Positions 31,149 to 42,316 of a stretch of 64,000 nt of DNA are shown piece after piece. The position numbers were made by a program, and so were the translations under genes. The stretch comes from Larix kaempferi (Eukaryota; Streptophyta; Pinopsida; Pinales; Pinaceae): contig BSBM01000964.1 in assembly GCA_027924585.1 (NCBI GenBank), positions 2,340,001-2,404,000 of the forward strand, given 5' to 3'. Numbering within the stretch: the stretch's first letter is position 1; each line of letters opens with the position of its first letter. The notes under the pieces are model-generated. The model saw only the letters and a list, made by a program, of their open reading frames with translations. It was not told where the DNA came from and searched no databases.

Positions 31149-32886
31149 ATTACATCCATTTTTGGGGATTTTTAGGCATTAGTCCTTATTTAGAGTTGTT
31201 GTGTGTCGAGTCTCTGTGTCATTAATTGACCATTAGGATACCCTATAGAAAACACCCCTTTTCTGAGCCATTGGACTCTTTTTCTGCTCATTTTCTTTTC
31301 CCTGTATGCGAGTGAGCCTAGTTCTGCCCGCGTCTACCTGCATCTGTATGCACTATAGCCCACGGGTACCCATAGGTATTCCTTCAACAGTAGTGTACAA
31401 CACCGGGGGTGATTGGTTTATGGCCTTTGGTTGCTGCTGGGTTGGTTCTAAGTGTTCCTGAGTCTTCTTTGGCCTTGTTCCTGACTGTTCCAAGCCTTGT
31501 TCGTGACTAGAACTCCTCTTTTCTCTTGGTTTTGAGCCTCATTGGTTTTTACCCATTTTTAATCTTTTTAGCTCATTCCATTGGCCGAGTCTTACTATTT
31601 GGGATCTGCTAGGTTGTCTGAGTGATCTCCTTTTCATTTATGTAACTGAATAGTAGGATTTTGGTTGCATTTTTCATTTTATTATATTGAAAAATACAAA
31701 AAAATAGTTTTGCATTTTCCTTTTGCTTATAAGTGAAAATACAAAAAAAAAATTACTCTTATGTACTGCATTTTGAATTGAGTGCTTGCTGCTTTCATTT
31801 AGGTTCTACTTGTGCATTGAAAATATAAAAGAGTTACATTTTTATTTCGAAACCGTTGGATTGATTTTCATTCTAGTGGCATTGTTTTTATTGGATAGAT
31901 GAGTCTAGATTTTGACGATTTTGCATACTATTGAGTCATATACATCACTAGTTTCATGACCATATCCTTTGAGTAACCAAAACCATTAAAATTAATGCTT
32001 AATCTAAAATTGATTAAAACGATTTTATTTATAGGGTACACCAACTAGCATAGGTTTAGAGTCCTGGAATAGATCATTGTGAGTAAATGATCCAAGACTA
32101 CTAGACAAAACATTATGTGTCTGACCAGGGAGTAGTGAAATCCATGGTATACATCGGTGTTCTCAGGAAGCTCTATTCAGACTAGAGTTAAGCACGAGGT
32201 CATGGGAGGTTGGTTGCGGAGATAGCCCTCCAATACTGGCCAAACGTGGGAGATATTTCCAGAATTTGTTCGTATCTGGGGACTCTTGGGGTATTTTACC
32301 CTCTTGAGTTTTGGGATTAGTTGCCCTTTCCATACAATGGATCCCACCTGCGACTGTCCCCTTGATCATTGGTTATATTGTGGTGACCATAGTTTCCTTA
32401 CCTAGGTATCGCACAGGGTGCTTGCAGTGGTTATACTGTTTGTGTCCTGAGTTAGATAGGGGTTGGACAACACAGTTGTTTGTTGCCAAGGGTTTCGTCC
32501 CTTTGCACGCAGTGAAGCCTGAGAACCTCTATAACTGATTCTGTTACCTCCAGCTACAGTTTGGGAGTCTCAAGCCTCTCCTAGTCAAGACATACTGGAT
32601 CTAGCGTCGGGAGCTCATTTAGCCACTCTGTTTGTCTGCTCTTGGCTATAGTTTCTCTAGGTGTGTGTGCTCTTGATTTACTATTTTTGATCGATAGTTT
32701 TGCCGTTAGGGGATGCTGTGATTTTATAGTCTCTCCGGAGATATCATGGCGCGGAGTCCTACTCTTCACTGATCTCGTCGATTGGATGGTTTACCGGCTG
32801 TCGAGCTTTCATGCCGTGTTGATAGGGGGCACTGAATGGCTCCCTTCGAGTCTTCATATTCTTACGAAACATACATCATCGACGTC
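31149..32886 (+). other. Leader of Tat-A
   Basis: No long frame. It contains the second copy of ACTATAGCCCACGGGTA at 31352-31368 and several candidate pyrimidine-AG acceptor sites. Short frames at 32311-32538 and 32642-32890 have no recognisable product. Confidence 0.5.
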
Positions 32887-35037
32887 ATGACTGCACACTC
32901 TAACACAGGAGAAATCCCTACGACTCCATTGGGTAGAGTCGAGCACACTTCAGACACCCCTACTCCTTGAGAGGCATGGGGGGATGATCCACCTGAGACC
33001 CAACCGAGTTTTTTTGGTCTGGATCCACCCGATTCCCAACCTAGTTTGTTTGGTTCGGATCCACCCGAGGACGACCCGTTCGATCCTTCGTTTCCACATA
33101 ATTATTTATACAGGATGCCAGAGTTACATGATGACACAAGTCCTACGATCAACCCTACCGCGTTCTCTTTTGGTATGCCTGATTATAATACAGTTGATCC
33201 TTCCATTGCTTTTGGTAGTCACGCTAGCACTAGTCTTGGTGTTAGCAACATCGCACCCCTTGGGGGCAATACCCTCGCTGGGGGCACCGCGTTGTCCACT
33301 CACACACATAGTATGGGGACCGGTCGCATTCCTCCTAACAATGCCAATGTTGGAAGACAGCCACCTCCTAGGACTACCCATCCTAATAGGAACACTATTC
33401 GCAATGCGACTCGCCATCCACAACATACTACACATGCCGCTACCCATCAACCTAGGACCACTTTCGTGAATGTTAACATTTCTCCCAATCACGGGGGTGG
33501 ACATATACCGCATAATTTTACGTCTACTGCCGCTACTAGTGATGCTATTGTAGGAGGTGGTAATATACCTTATCCTCATGCTCACAACACCACCATTCTT
33601 GCTACTAGTAACACCAATGTTGGGGTTGGGAATACATCTCATACTTATGGTCACCACACGACTTCTCATGCTACTTATAACGCTTACATTGGGGGTGGGA
33701 ACATACCTTATAATCATGGTCATTACAACACAGTTCCCGCTACGAATAGTACGTATATGCCCCATAATTATTGTGGCAACCCTTACTACAATACAGTCGG
33801 TGCTGGCCACCAATACAACCCACCTCAATATGGTGCCCAAAACACATATACACCTGCTTACTCTCACACGGGTCAGGTTGGAGGAGGTTACCAACCTTAT
33901 GGCCATGGTCAAGCTTATGGTCCTTCTTATCCTTCAGGTTCTTACAATCAACCTTTTATGGGAGCTTATAATCAAGCTTTCCAACCGCAGCTCCCGTTCC
34001 TTGAACGTCTGAATCTTTTGTATCTTTCAAAGCTCACAAATGATCCAGTGTGTCATGACCCTAATTGGCCTCTAGTACCTACCAAGCTCCCTTCGGACAT
34101 TCCTAAGTTTGAGGGGAAAGGTGGTGAGGATCCGGGTGATCATGTCACAACGTTTCACCTTTGGTTCTCTTCCAACTCGTTGAATCACGATTCCGTTCGA
34201 TTACAACTATTTCAATGCACCCTCACAGGGGCAGCTGCGAAGTGGTATGTTGAGTTTCTTGGGGGCACTTATAGGGGTTTCAATGAGATTCCTTTTGTTT
34301 TATTGGACCATTTCCAGTTTCTAGTTCGTTATGACACTGGTATTGAACTTTTGTCTACCTTCTGTCAAAATAAGGCCACACATATTTCTAACCACGTTCA
34401 AGAGTGGCGTCGACAAAAGCGATTAGTGAAAGCCAACATTCCTCCAGAGTTTCTATTGGAATGGTTTCTCAAGTCTCTACTTCCATATATTTCTAAGTAT
34501 ATTTCGATGTCTAGTATTATGACTGAGGAACAAGCCATCTTAAAAGTCCAGCAGTTAGATTTACTATACTCTCAGTCTGGCATTTTATATGACATTATTC
34601 CTGACGCACCGCAAACATGACATGAGCCCAAGACAGTTTCTGGAACGCATGCCGATGGAATTGTGGGATCCACAAGTACTCCCCCTAAATATTTGGTGGC
34701 TAATCAAATGAAAAATTTGTTGCTTAACCAATCTACTCACGGACAGGTTCACACCTTCTCCACTTCCACCCCATCGTCTGATGTACACACTGTGCAAATG
34801 ACGAACCCATCGGGTAACCAGCAACCTGGTGGTAAGAAGAAGGGTAAAAAAAGCCATAAGGGTGGAAACAATGGGAACAATAATAGTAATCTTAATACCC
34901 CTCGTAAGGAGAATTCCAACCCTCCTTGGGAAGGTGGAAATGCTGGTGAGGACCATAAACCTAGGTGTAAGGTGAAATTCCCTTGCAAGCTTTGTGGGGA
35001 AGATCATCTTACTCACTTGTGTCCTTGAATCGAAGAA
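32887..35037 (+). pseudogene. gag: Tat-A Gag
   Basis: The ATG at 32887 opens the same frame as the long Gag (MTAHSNTGEIPTT) and resembles the short polar start of Tat-B Gag. A TGA at 32968-32970 precedes two DPP-x-x-QPS-x-FG repeats. About 300 residues of His/Asn/Gly/Tyr-rich low-complexity sequence follow, with a repeat of about 24 residues (GGGNIPYPHAHNTT, GVGNTSHTYGHHTT, GGGNIPYNHGHYNT). The retrotransposon gag domain spans about 34000-34600 (PSDIPKFEGKGGEDPGDHV, TGAAAKWYVE). A TGA ends at 34618-34620; the frame continues through a Lys/Gly/Asn-rich basic tail to CKLCGEDHLTHLCP, a zinc knuckle at 34984-35025, and a TGA at 35026. Confidence 0.88.
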
Positions 35038-36640
35038 GCATCGAAGCATCTTTCACAGAGCCCATTTGTGTTGAAGGATCCCCTTCCTCATCATCAAAAC
35101 ATGGCTTTGCATTCTCCTACCACTGGTTATGGACCTAATGAGACTCCAACATCTTCTTCCAATACTAGTGGTTATGGATGCATGAATATGGTCCAATCGG
35201 AGGTTAGTGTTTCTACTTGTCAACGCGATTATGTTGCACCACAACCCAATATGGGGAGTGAGCCTCCCCCTCCTCTTGATAATTCCTTGCATATCGAGAA
35301 GCCCTCTACTATGTTGCGGATACCGAAAGGTGTTATCAAGCACTCTATGAATAATCCCAATTCTCGAGCCGCCCAGAACTACTCCATTGTAGAAGATTTG
35401 GGCCAAACTCCATGTGCCATGTTGGATCTTGAAGTTTTACAGGCGTGTCCTTCCCAAAGGTATGCCATTTTGAGTGTTTTAGGAGTTCAGGATGGGGGGA
35501 GTCCCAACATTATCAAGTTTGACACAACTGATGTTCAACCTCGCTTACCTTACCACGTGGATTTTCAAATCCATGTGGAGTGCCTTCAGAATTTTGTCAA
35601 CAGAACGGTGGTTGATGAAGGTGATTCCGCATCAGTGATGTCTTTAGCTTTTTGGAAAGCTCTTGGCTCTCCTCCTCTACTCACGTCTAGGACCATGCTC
35701 ACTGCATTTCACGATCGGTCATTTAAGCCGCATGGGATTATCCCTTCCCTTATTGTCCGCTTGGGGGGTAAACCTGTGCCTATTGAAGTCAAAGTGGTTG
35801 ATGTGCCCATCGACTACAACCTTTTACTGGGTCGAAATTGAATGTACGCTATGAAAGCTGTCGTGTCTATTGTATTCAGAATTATTTGCTTTCCACACGA
35901 AGGAAAGATTGTGACAATCGATCAGCTGGATTTCATTAATCCTCCTCCTCACAGCATCCACGGGATCAGTAGCTCGCAGGTTACAGATTCTCAGCTGGAA
36001 ACTGGGAACATGGGTGTTGGAATGTACCCTTCATTGATGGGATCTTATGATTTCCCTTCACCCATTAATTTTATTGGAACTATTTCCGACGATGCGTCTC
36101 CTCCATTGCATAATGTACCGTTTCGGACTTCATATTTTGATGATCCATGGACCTTACTATCCATGAGTTCTACGTCTGGAGACATTGCGCACGTCGGGAT
36201 GTCTATGCCGCTATCTGCTACTGAGCTTTCTTATCATGATATTCAACTAGCCACTATAGAGCCAAATCTTCCCTCTTCTCGGACAGAGGAGGAAGATCCC
36301 GTTATGCTGCCGGTTTGGGTAGTTGACTCATCTTGTTCAAATGATTGTCTTGATGGTACTTTACCTTCAGATAAAGCTATTATCGAGGCCATATGTGGTA
36401 GTGAGAGACCTTGGGAGGATATGCACCATCGCTCTTATTATCTTCCCAACCTCGATCTCGCCGAGCAAGAAGAGTTTAGGACGACTCTTGTCGAGATGGT
36501 TGGTCACCCTGTGGCTCTTTTGGGCTCACATGATATTTATGCGGAGGGGAACATGGCTAATATTTCCCCAACTAAACCGATCAACATCTCTCGCACTCTC
36601 GGAAAGATTGAGAACATTTACATCGGTGACGATTTCTCTT
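35038..36640 (+). pseudogene. pol: Tat-A protease region and linker
   Basis: The same frame continues. HIEKPSTMLRIPKGVIK and AAQNYSIVEDLGQTPCAM are also present in Tat-B in the same order. The protease-like active site reads VDEGDSASVMS where Tat-B has LDKGASTSIMS; the Asp in place of Ala may be a lesion. IDYNLLLGRN closes the domain before a TGA at 35839-35841. Next comes a linker of about 250 residues with KIVTIDQLDF and ICGSERPWEDMHHRSYYLP, again matched in Tat-B. Confidence 0.8.
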
Positions 36641-37955
36641 TTAAGGAAGTCACCATTTACACTGAATTGTTTATTGAACTTTGGGAAACTTTCACCTGGT
36701 CATATAAGGAGATTCCAGGAATTGACCCTAGTATTGTCGAGCACGAGATTAGAATGTATCCTCATGCTAAACCGGTTCGACAACGTCTTCGTGTTGTTAA
36801 CCCTAGGAAGGTAGCTGCTATCAAGGCAGAGGTGGAGAAACTACTCAAAACTGGTTTTATCTACCCCATTCCCCTTACCGAATGCGTGTCAAACCCCGTT
36901 CCTATGGATAAGAAGCAGGGAACGATCCACCTATGTACTGATTTTAGAGACCTAAATCGTGCATGTTCGAAAGACAATTTCTCCACTCCATTCATGGATC
37001 AGATTCTAAATGCTTGTGCCGGAAGTGAGATTTTTTTGTTCATGGACGGCTTTTCAGGGTATAACCAGATTCAAATCAAACCCGAGGACCAACATAAGAC
37101 TACTTTCATTTGTCTTTGGGGTATGTTTGCATATCGAAAAATCCCTTCGGCCTTAAAACGTCAGAGCTACGTTTCAACGTGCCATGACCTATGCCTTTCA
37201 CGACCTTAAAAGTATAATGGAGGTTTTCTCGGATGATCTTGCCAACCATTCTCGCAAGAGAGTGGACCACCCCAAGCACCTTCGTTGGATTCTTGAACGA
37301 TGTATACACTACAAAATTTGGTTGAATCCCAATAAATGCATCTTTGCAGTGAGGTCTGGTCACCTTCTAATATTTATAGTTTCGAAAGAGGGTATTAGAG
37401 TCGATCCTCTTAAAGTTGAGGCCATACTTCGGTTGTCTCCTCCGCGCAACTTGTTTCAACTTCAGAGCCTCCAAGGGAGAGCTACTTTTGTATGTCGCTT
37501 TGTAGTCAATTATGCTAATCTTACCAAAGGTTTCGTGCGCTTGTTGAAGAAAGACACACCGTTTATCTGGGATGAGCGAGCCCAACAGTCTTTCGATGCC
37601 CTTAAGAAAGATTTGGTATCAGCCCCTGTGCTTAGTCCACCCGAATTTGCACGATATTTTATACTTTATGTGGCTGCGTCTCAAGAGATGATTGGCATGG
37701 TATTAGTTCAGGTTGATGATGTGCTCATCAAGCATGTGATCTATTACCTTAGTCAAAATCTAGTAGATGCTGAACTGAGATATACTCACGTGGAAAAGTT
37801 GGCACTTGTGACTGTTCATGCAGTCCAACGCTTACGACACTATTTCTTGCTTAGAACAACCACAGTTGTAGCGCATATCAATCCATTTTAGTTTGTACTA
37901 TCATGATGACTTATAGGGGGGAAGTACAATAAATGGATTTTGATCCTTCAGGAGT
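36641..37955 (+). pseudogene. pol: Tat-A reverse transcriptase and degenerate gypsy RNase H
   Basis: RT has FTWSYKEIPGIDPSIVEHEI, GTIHLCTDFRDLNRAC and FMDGFSGYNQIQI. A frameshift near 37165 moves it to frame 2. The catalytic box reads FSDD (37226-37237) where Tat-B has YLDD. In the RNase H that follows, the usual first catalytic Asp is Ala (LYVAASQEMIG) and the last is lost, although HVEKLALVTVHAVQRLRHY survives. A tag of stops at 37889-37912 and the 16-base duplication at 37942-37973 end the frame. Loss of catalytic residues here is typical of Tat elements that carry a second RNase H. Confidence 0.85.
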
Positions 37956-37973
37956 TTGATCCTTCAGGAGTTT
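37942..37973 (+). repeat. 16-base tandem duplication causing a frameshift
   Basis: GATCCTTCAGGAGTTT occurs twice with no difference between copies. It adds 16 bases and moves the frame from 2 to 3 in the middle of the LQEFDLDF motif. Identity of the copies suggests that it happened late in the decay of the element. Confidence 0.95.
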
Positions 37974-39362
37974 GATCTCGATTTTGCTTCAGCGAAGTCG
38001 GTGAAATCATTGGTTTTTGTTGAGCTTATGTCGAACCTTCCGATACTTGATGAGGATGTCATCCATGAAGATTCCTTTGTGGATGAACACTTATTTCTTA
38101 TCTCGTTAGAGGACCCTTGGTATGGGGATATCATTGTATATCTCCAAACTTTAAAGTTTCCTTTGCATTATTCACGAGACGAGTGACGACGTGTGAAACA
38201 TCACGCTAAATATTATACTATCGTCGGCAACACTTTGTATCATCGAGAAAAGGATTCTATTCTCCGTTGTTGCTTGACTCATGAAGAAGCGGATCATGTG
38301 CTTAATGATTTCCATGTTGGGGTGTGTCGCGGTCACTTATCTGAGCTTGCTATAGCCCAACGTATTATGCGAGCTGGTTACTTTTGACCTTCCATATTTA
38401 AAGATTGTGTGAATGTTGTGAAGAGATGTCACCCTTGCAAGGTGTTTTCTTGGAATATACACTCGCATCTAGCGCCCCTTCATCCGGTCATCACCGTCAG
38501 TCCCTTCACCAAGTGGGGGGTGGATTTCATGGATTGCAAACCAGCTTCGGTTGGGGGGCATCACCATATCATAGTGGTTGTGGACTACTTTTCAAAATGG
38601 GCTGAGGCCATGCCTACCATAAAAGCCAACGGTGCTACAGGAACCCATTTCGTGTTCAATCAGATTGTTACTCAGTTCGGTATTCCGAAAAAGATTGTCA
38701 CTGACCATGGAAGTCACTTTTAGAACAAAATGATGGAGGATTTGTCTCTCAAGCTTGGGTTTCGTCAAGAACACTCATCTTCTTACTATCCCCAAGTGAA
38801 TGGTCAAGTTGAAGCAGTCAATAAGTCTTTAAAGACCATTCTCCAATGTACCATCCAACAAAGCAAGAACAACTGGCACATTATGTTATATCCTGCTTTG
38901 TGGGCGTATCGAACCGCAGTCAAGACTGCCACCAGGTTCTCACCATTTCAGCTGGTACATGGTGTGGAGTCAATTTTACTGATTGAATGCGAAATCCCTT
39001 CGCTTAAACTGCCCATAGAGTTCCTCCCTGATACGTTGGGTATTGAGCAATGTTTAATCCACTTTGAGCAGCTTGACAAGCACCATCAAGATGCCACCGT
39101 GGCTATAGATTCCAATAAACATCGTGTTAAGGTTAAGTACGATAGGTTTGTCCGTCCCCGGCAATATGTTGAAGGTGACTTGGTCCTTTTGTATGACCAA
39201 GCTAAAGAGCCCATGGGGGCAGGCAAGTTTAACCCCATGTGGTACGGTCCTTACATTGTGAGGCATGTCCTGGAAAAAGGAGCCTATGAATTACAAGACT
39301 ATGAGGGGAATGTATTGAAGGAGCCTAGAAATGGGCTGTACCTCAAGCAGTTTTACGCTTGA
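37956..39362 (+). pseudogene. pol: Tat-A integrase
   Basis: The frame-3 reading contains the HHCC domain (HVGVCRGHLSELAIAQRIM then CHPCK), the core motifs WGVDFMDCKP, IVTDHGSHF and GQVEAVNKSLK with all three catalytic acids intact, and the C-terminal QYVEGDLVLLYDQ and NPMWYGPYIVRHVLEKGAYEL. Stops: TGA at 38184-38186, TGA at 38385-38387 (for Trp) and TAG at 38721-38723. It ends RNGLYLKQFYA with TGA at 39360-39362. Confidence 0.92.
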
Positions 39363-39497
39363 ACTTCTAGTTCGAGCTAATACTTTTGTATACTTTTGTA
39401 TAGTTGTTTCTGTACATAGGTTAGCTTTCTTTTGGTTTTCGGGTTTGCTGATTTGCTTCTGTTTGATTGACATATTTCATCGGAATCTCTTATGTTC

Positions 39498-39521
39498 TTA
39501 GGATTCACGGATGGTGCTAAC
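39498..39521 (+). pseudogene. Start of an archaeal-type RNase H in Tat-A, cut off
   Basis: GATTCACGGATGGTGCTAAC reads FTDGAN, the first strand and first catalytic Asp of the domain found complete in Tat-B at 49776. It is preceded by TTATGTTCTTAG, which looks like a splice acceptor. The LTR of Tat-B begins at 39522, so the domain is truncated at once. Confidence 0.65.
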
Positions 39522-40499
39522 TGTTGTTATACTTCCGTATTCCACTGTGTCGCATCTTCACCACAAAAAGAGTTGACGACACTTCCCCTACTGCTCAAAA
39601 CACCCAGAAGAGGAAAATGATGAGTGATCCTTGAAGGTAAACCTACACTGACAAGAATCAACCTAGTTGAGACTTCATTTACCCTAACTACCGTGCCTTG
39701 CTCAGTTTTGGGTGCGCGGTAGTCCACACTACCGCGCTATGCTCCTTCTTTGCCACGTGGTACTACCGCGTTATGCTATTTGCTGGAGGCGCGGTACACT
39801 CTTTTTAGCCTTTTTGCCATGGCTTATGGGATTTTGATTTTCGAGAGATTTTGGAGGATTGAGGTCCCTGATTCGATCCTAACTCACTTTCTGTCATTAG
39901 TAGGCCTGATCCACTAAACTCTCCCTAGATCCACCCTTCTCTCTTGTTGGTTAACCCTACCACACACTATAAGAGAGAGGCATTCCATGAGAAAAGGGGA
40001 GGACTCTTGGGGGATATCAAACTTATGATCTTGCAGCTTTGTGGAGATAGCTAGAGGAGGAAGCACTTGGAGCTGGAGGATTGGCTTGGACATCAAGCAA
40101 CCTTTGTAAGTAGCTTCAAGTTGATAATAAAAATAACTTGTCTTGTTTTTCCCATTTCATGTGTATTGTATAAGTTTCTGACATGGAATGAATCTAGTCT
40201 AGATTTGAATTTAATCTTTGCTTCAAGGTATTTGGAAGCTTGTATGCTTGTTCTTTGTTTGATTTCAACAGGTTCTGCATTGGAGCTTTGGGATCAAGAG
40301 TTAGAAGCGGGACAAACGTCAGATTGGAAGGTGAGTTATATCTTTCATCTCTTCCATATACACGTGATCTTGTTGTGAAAATTAGTTTAGGAAATTCAAG
40401 GTAGCATTTGTTTAGTTTTGTCTTATCTTAGAGTCAGTTAAAAACCTTCTTTAATTTAAGAGAATTTTTACTTATCCGTAGGGAAAAATTCTACCAACA
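39522..40499 (+). repeat. 5' LTR of Tat-B, 978 bases
   Basis: Begins TGTTGTTATAC and ends TACCAACA. TATA-like ACTATAAGAG is at about 39965-39974. It carries GCGGTA/TACCGC inverted repeats at 39714-39770. A donor GTAAGT at 40106, an acceptor ending at 40271, and a second donor GTGAGT at 40331 outline a 59-base mini-exon. Bases 39897-40401 recur at 53596-54102 with about 13 differences, near 2.6 percent. Confidence 0.8.
39714..39770 (+). repeat. GCGGTA hairpins in the Tat-B LTR
   Basis: GCGCGGTAGT (39714-39723), loop CCAC, then ACTACCGCGC (39728-39737) is a perfect 10-base stem. CGTGGTA and TACCGCG (39756-39770) form a second, near-perfect one, and a further half-site GCGCGGTAC follows near 39794. 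Confidence 0.9.
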
Positions 40500-40503
40500 A
40501 GAA

Positions 40504-40518
40504 TGGCGACTCCGCTGG
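40504..40518 (+). other. Primer-binding site of Tat-B
   Basis: TGGCGACTCCGCTGG, four bases after the LTR. It is the same type as in Tat-A and as the Tat/Ogre site I recall as tRNA-Arg. Confidence 0.75.
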
Positions 40519-42316
40519 TTTGAATCCCATTTGATTGATTGAGTTCACTATTATCCATATTTTGATTGTGACTTTTTCTTTCTCTTCAAACTAGTATTGA
40601 ATTTTGGTCTCTTTGACCTTTATTCTTCCCTCATCTCTGTATTTTTCCTTCCTGTGTGATCAATGAGTCCTCTAGGTCTGCAACAACCCTGAAAACCTCA
40701 GTTTTCTTTTCAAAAGTTGTGCTTTTCCATACCTTGCAACAGTACCGTGGCCTCTGCATTAACCACAACGCGGTAGTACTGCGTATCCTGCATTAGTACC
40801 AGAGCGGTAGTACAACAGTACCGCTATGTAGTCTTTATCTGCCACGCGGTAGTGTTTGCATACTGTCAATTTTTCTTGCTTGCTTGGTTTACTGAGTCAT
40901 TTCCTGATTTCCTTTGCCTTAGTTGGTATTTTCTGTTGCCTATTAGTATTATGTTCATTATACAGTTTGTGTGGTGTGTTTACTTCTTTTGTGAGCTTCA
41001 TTATTTTGTGAGTTAGTGGCATTATTTGCACATTGGGTCACCCCTTCAGTTTGATTGCATTGGCTTGATCTTCCCATCACAACCAGACCATTACTATTGT
41101 TCTCTGTTACTGAATTGTGTAGCTTTCATAGTCACATTGTTTCCATTATTATCATTAAAATCCATATTGAAAGTTATCATTGGAGAACAATTGTGTTATT
41201 TGAGTTGAATTGATCTAGCAATATTATTGTGCATTAGGAAGTGAACCATTTAAATTTGCCATAGAAATTCTCATTTTTTGAAGCATCTTAGTTGTAAGAT
41301 CAGTGAATTGGAAAGAAGTGTTCATTTCAGTTTGGCTCTATTTACAAAAAGAAAACAAAAAAGTTCTTGTTTTGGTTTTTAATTTCTTGTGAAAGTTTCA
41401 TGCATTTATGATCGAAGAACTCTCTCTCTTCCATAGCTAGTTTTCATCGAATACAAGGCTTATTTCGATTCATTCTCACTTGCATGGTTTGGGTCGTCAC
41501 AACATCACCAAGTTTCACGTCCATTTACCCGATTGAGTAATAACAACCACTAAATTAATCGCCCTAACTAAACCAACATTAACCTCACTTGAGGAAATCA
41601 AAAGAATTTGGTAGTTAGGTAGGACACTGGGGATAGGCATCAAAATAATTCCCCCTTGTCATTTTCATCTGAGACATAGTTGTTGTCCTCTAGGGAACTA
41701 AAATCCTCTAGTATTTATTGACACGGTCACAGCCAGTTTGTGGAGGGGCCTCCTGACTGTTTTTAACTTTCAGGGGTTAAACAGCCGCGAGATTGAGAAC
41801 CGGACGGACTCTGTGGAATGTCGCACTCCACTTAGCCCTAAGGCAACATCGATCATTGTCTTCCTCGGAAGGCAGAAGTGCCCAAAACCTTTTCCAACGT
41901 GTCATGAACGAGATAGCTTAGTGACTTTTCTACTAGGGCTCTTTTACCCAGAATCCCTTTCGGTAGAGGGATATCCTTCTCATATCGGTCTCTCATGTTG
42001 TATTGTTCGACTTGGATTTCATCACCTTGCGAAGGATACAGCTTGTTGAGGTCTCCAGCTCTTAGTTAGGAGTTTGCTTGTTATCTCATCTTTATAGAGG
42101 GTCATTTTTCTTTTTAGTGACTGCTTGTTGGCATTCTGGCCATTATTTTTTCTCAGCTCGCTTACCTGGGACACCAGTCTCAGTATAGATTTTAGAGCTT
42201 GATTTTTTGGCCTACGAGCCTTGCTTTTTCTAGTTCCTCTTCTGCACATTCAACTGCATTAGAGTTTTTGAGTTCTTTGTTACGAAACTGCCCCCGGATT
42301 TCATTTTCTTGCCATC
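40519..42316 (+). other. Leader of Tat-B
   Basis: 1.8 kb without a convincing frame. It carries the second cluster of GCGGTA-type inverted repeats (40741-40855). TTTTAACTTTCAGGGG near 41761-41776 is a good acceptor for a transcript spliced from the LTR donor at 40331. Confidence 0.55.
40741..40855 (+). repeat. GCGGTA hairpins in the Tat-B leader
   Basis: AGCGGTA (40803-40809) and TACCGCT (40819-40825) form a perfect 7-base stem. CGCGGTAGTACTGCG (40769-40783) is a near palindrome. Further half-sites are at 40742 and 40844. Confidence 0.85.

Larger units (their letters stand above)
30198..39521 (+). mobile_element. Tat/Ogre-like Ty3 retrotransposon Tat-A, 3' end missing
   Basis: 5' LTR 30198-31127, a primer site with ACTCCGCTGGGG, a 1.7-kb leader, gag, protease, RT, degenerate RNase H and integrase, then the first residues of a second RNase H (GFTDGAN) cut at 39521 by the LTR of Tat-B. 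Gag and Pol domains match those of Tat-B along their length. Stops and frameshifts are fewer than in the copia element. The rest of the second RNase H and the 3' LTR are not in the window. Confidence 0.85.

Noticed and set aside
33124-33912. 262-codon minus-strand frame opposite Tat-A gag
   Set aside because: It mirrors the low-complexity His/Asn/Gly part of Gag; no splice sites or domain support it, unlike the antisense gene of Tat-B.
39897-40401. The duplicated 505-base segment as a host gene duplication
   Set aside because: It ends in a retrotransposon primer site at its first copy and lies at the expected LTR positions, so an LTR origin is simpler.
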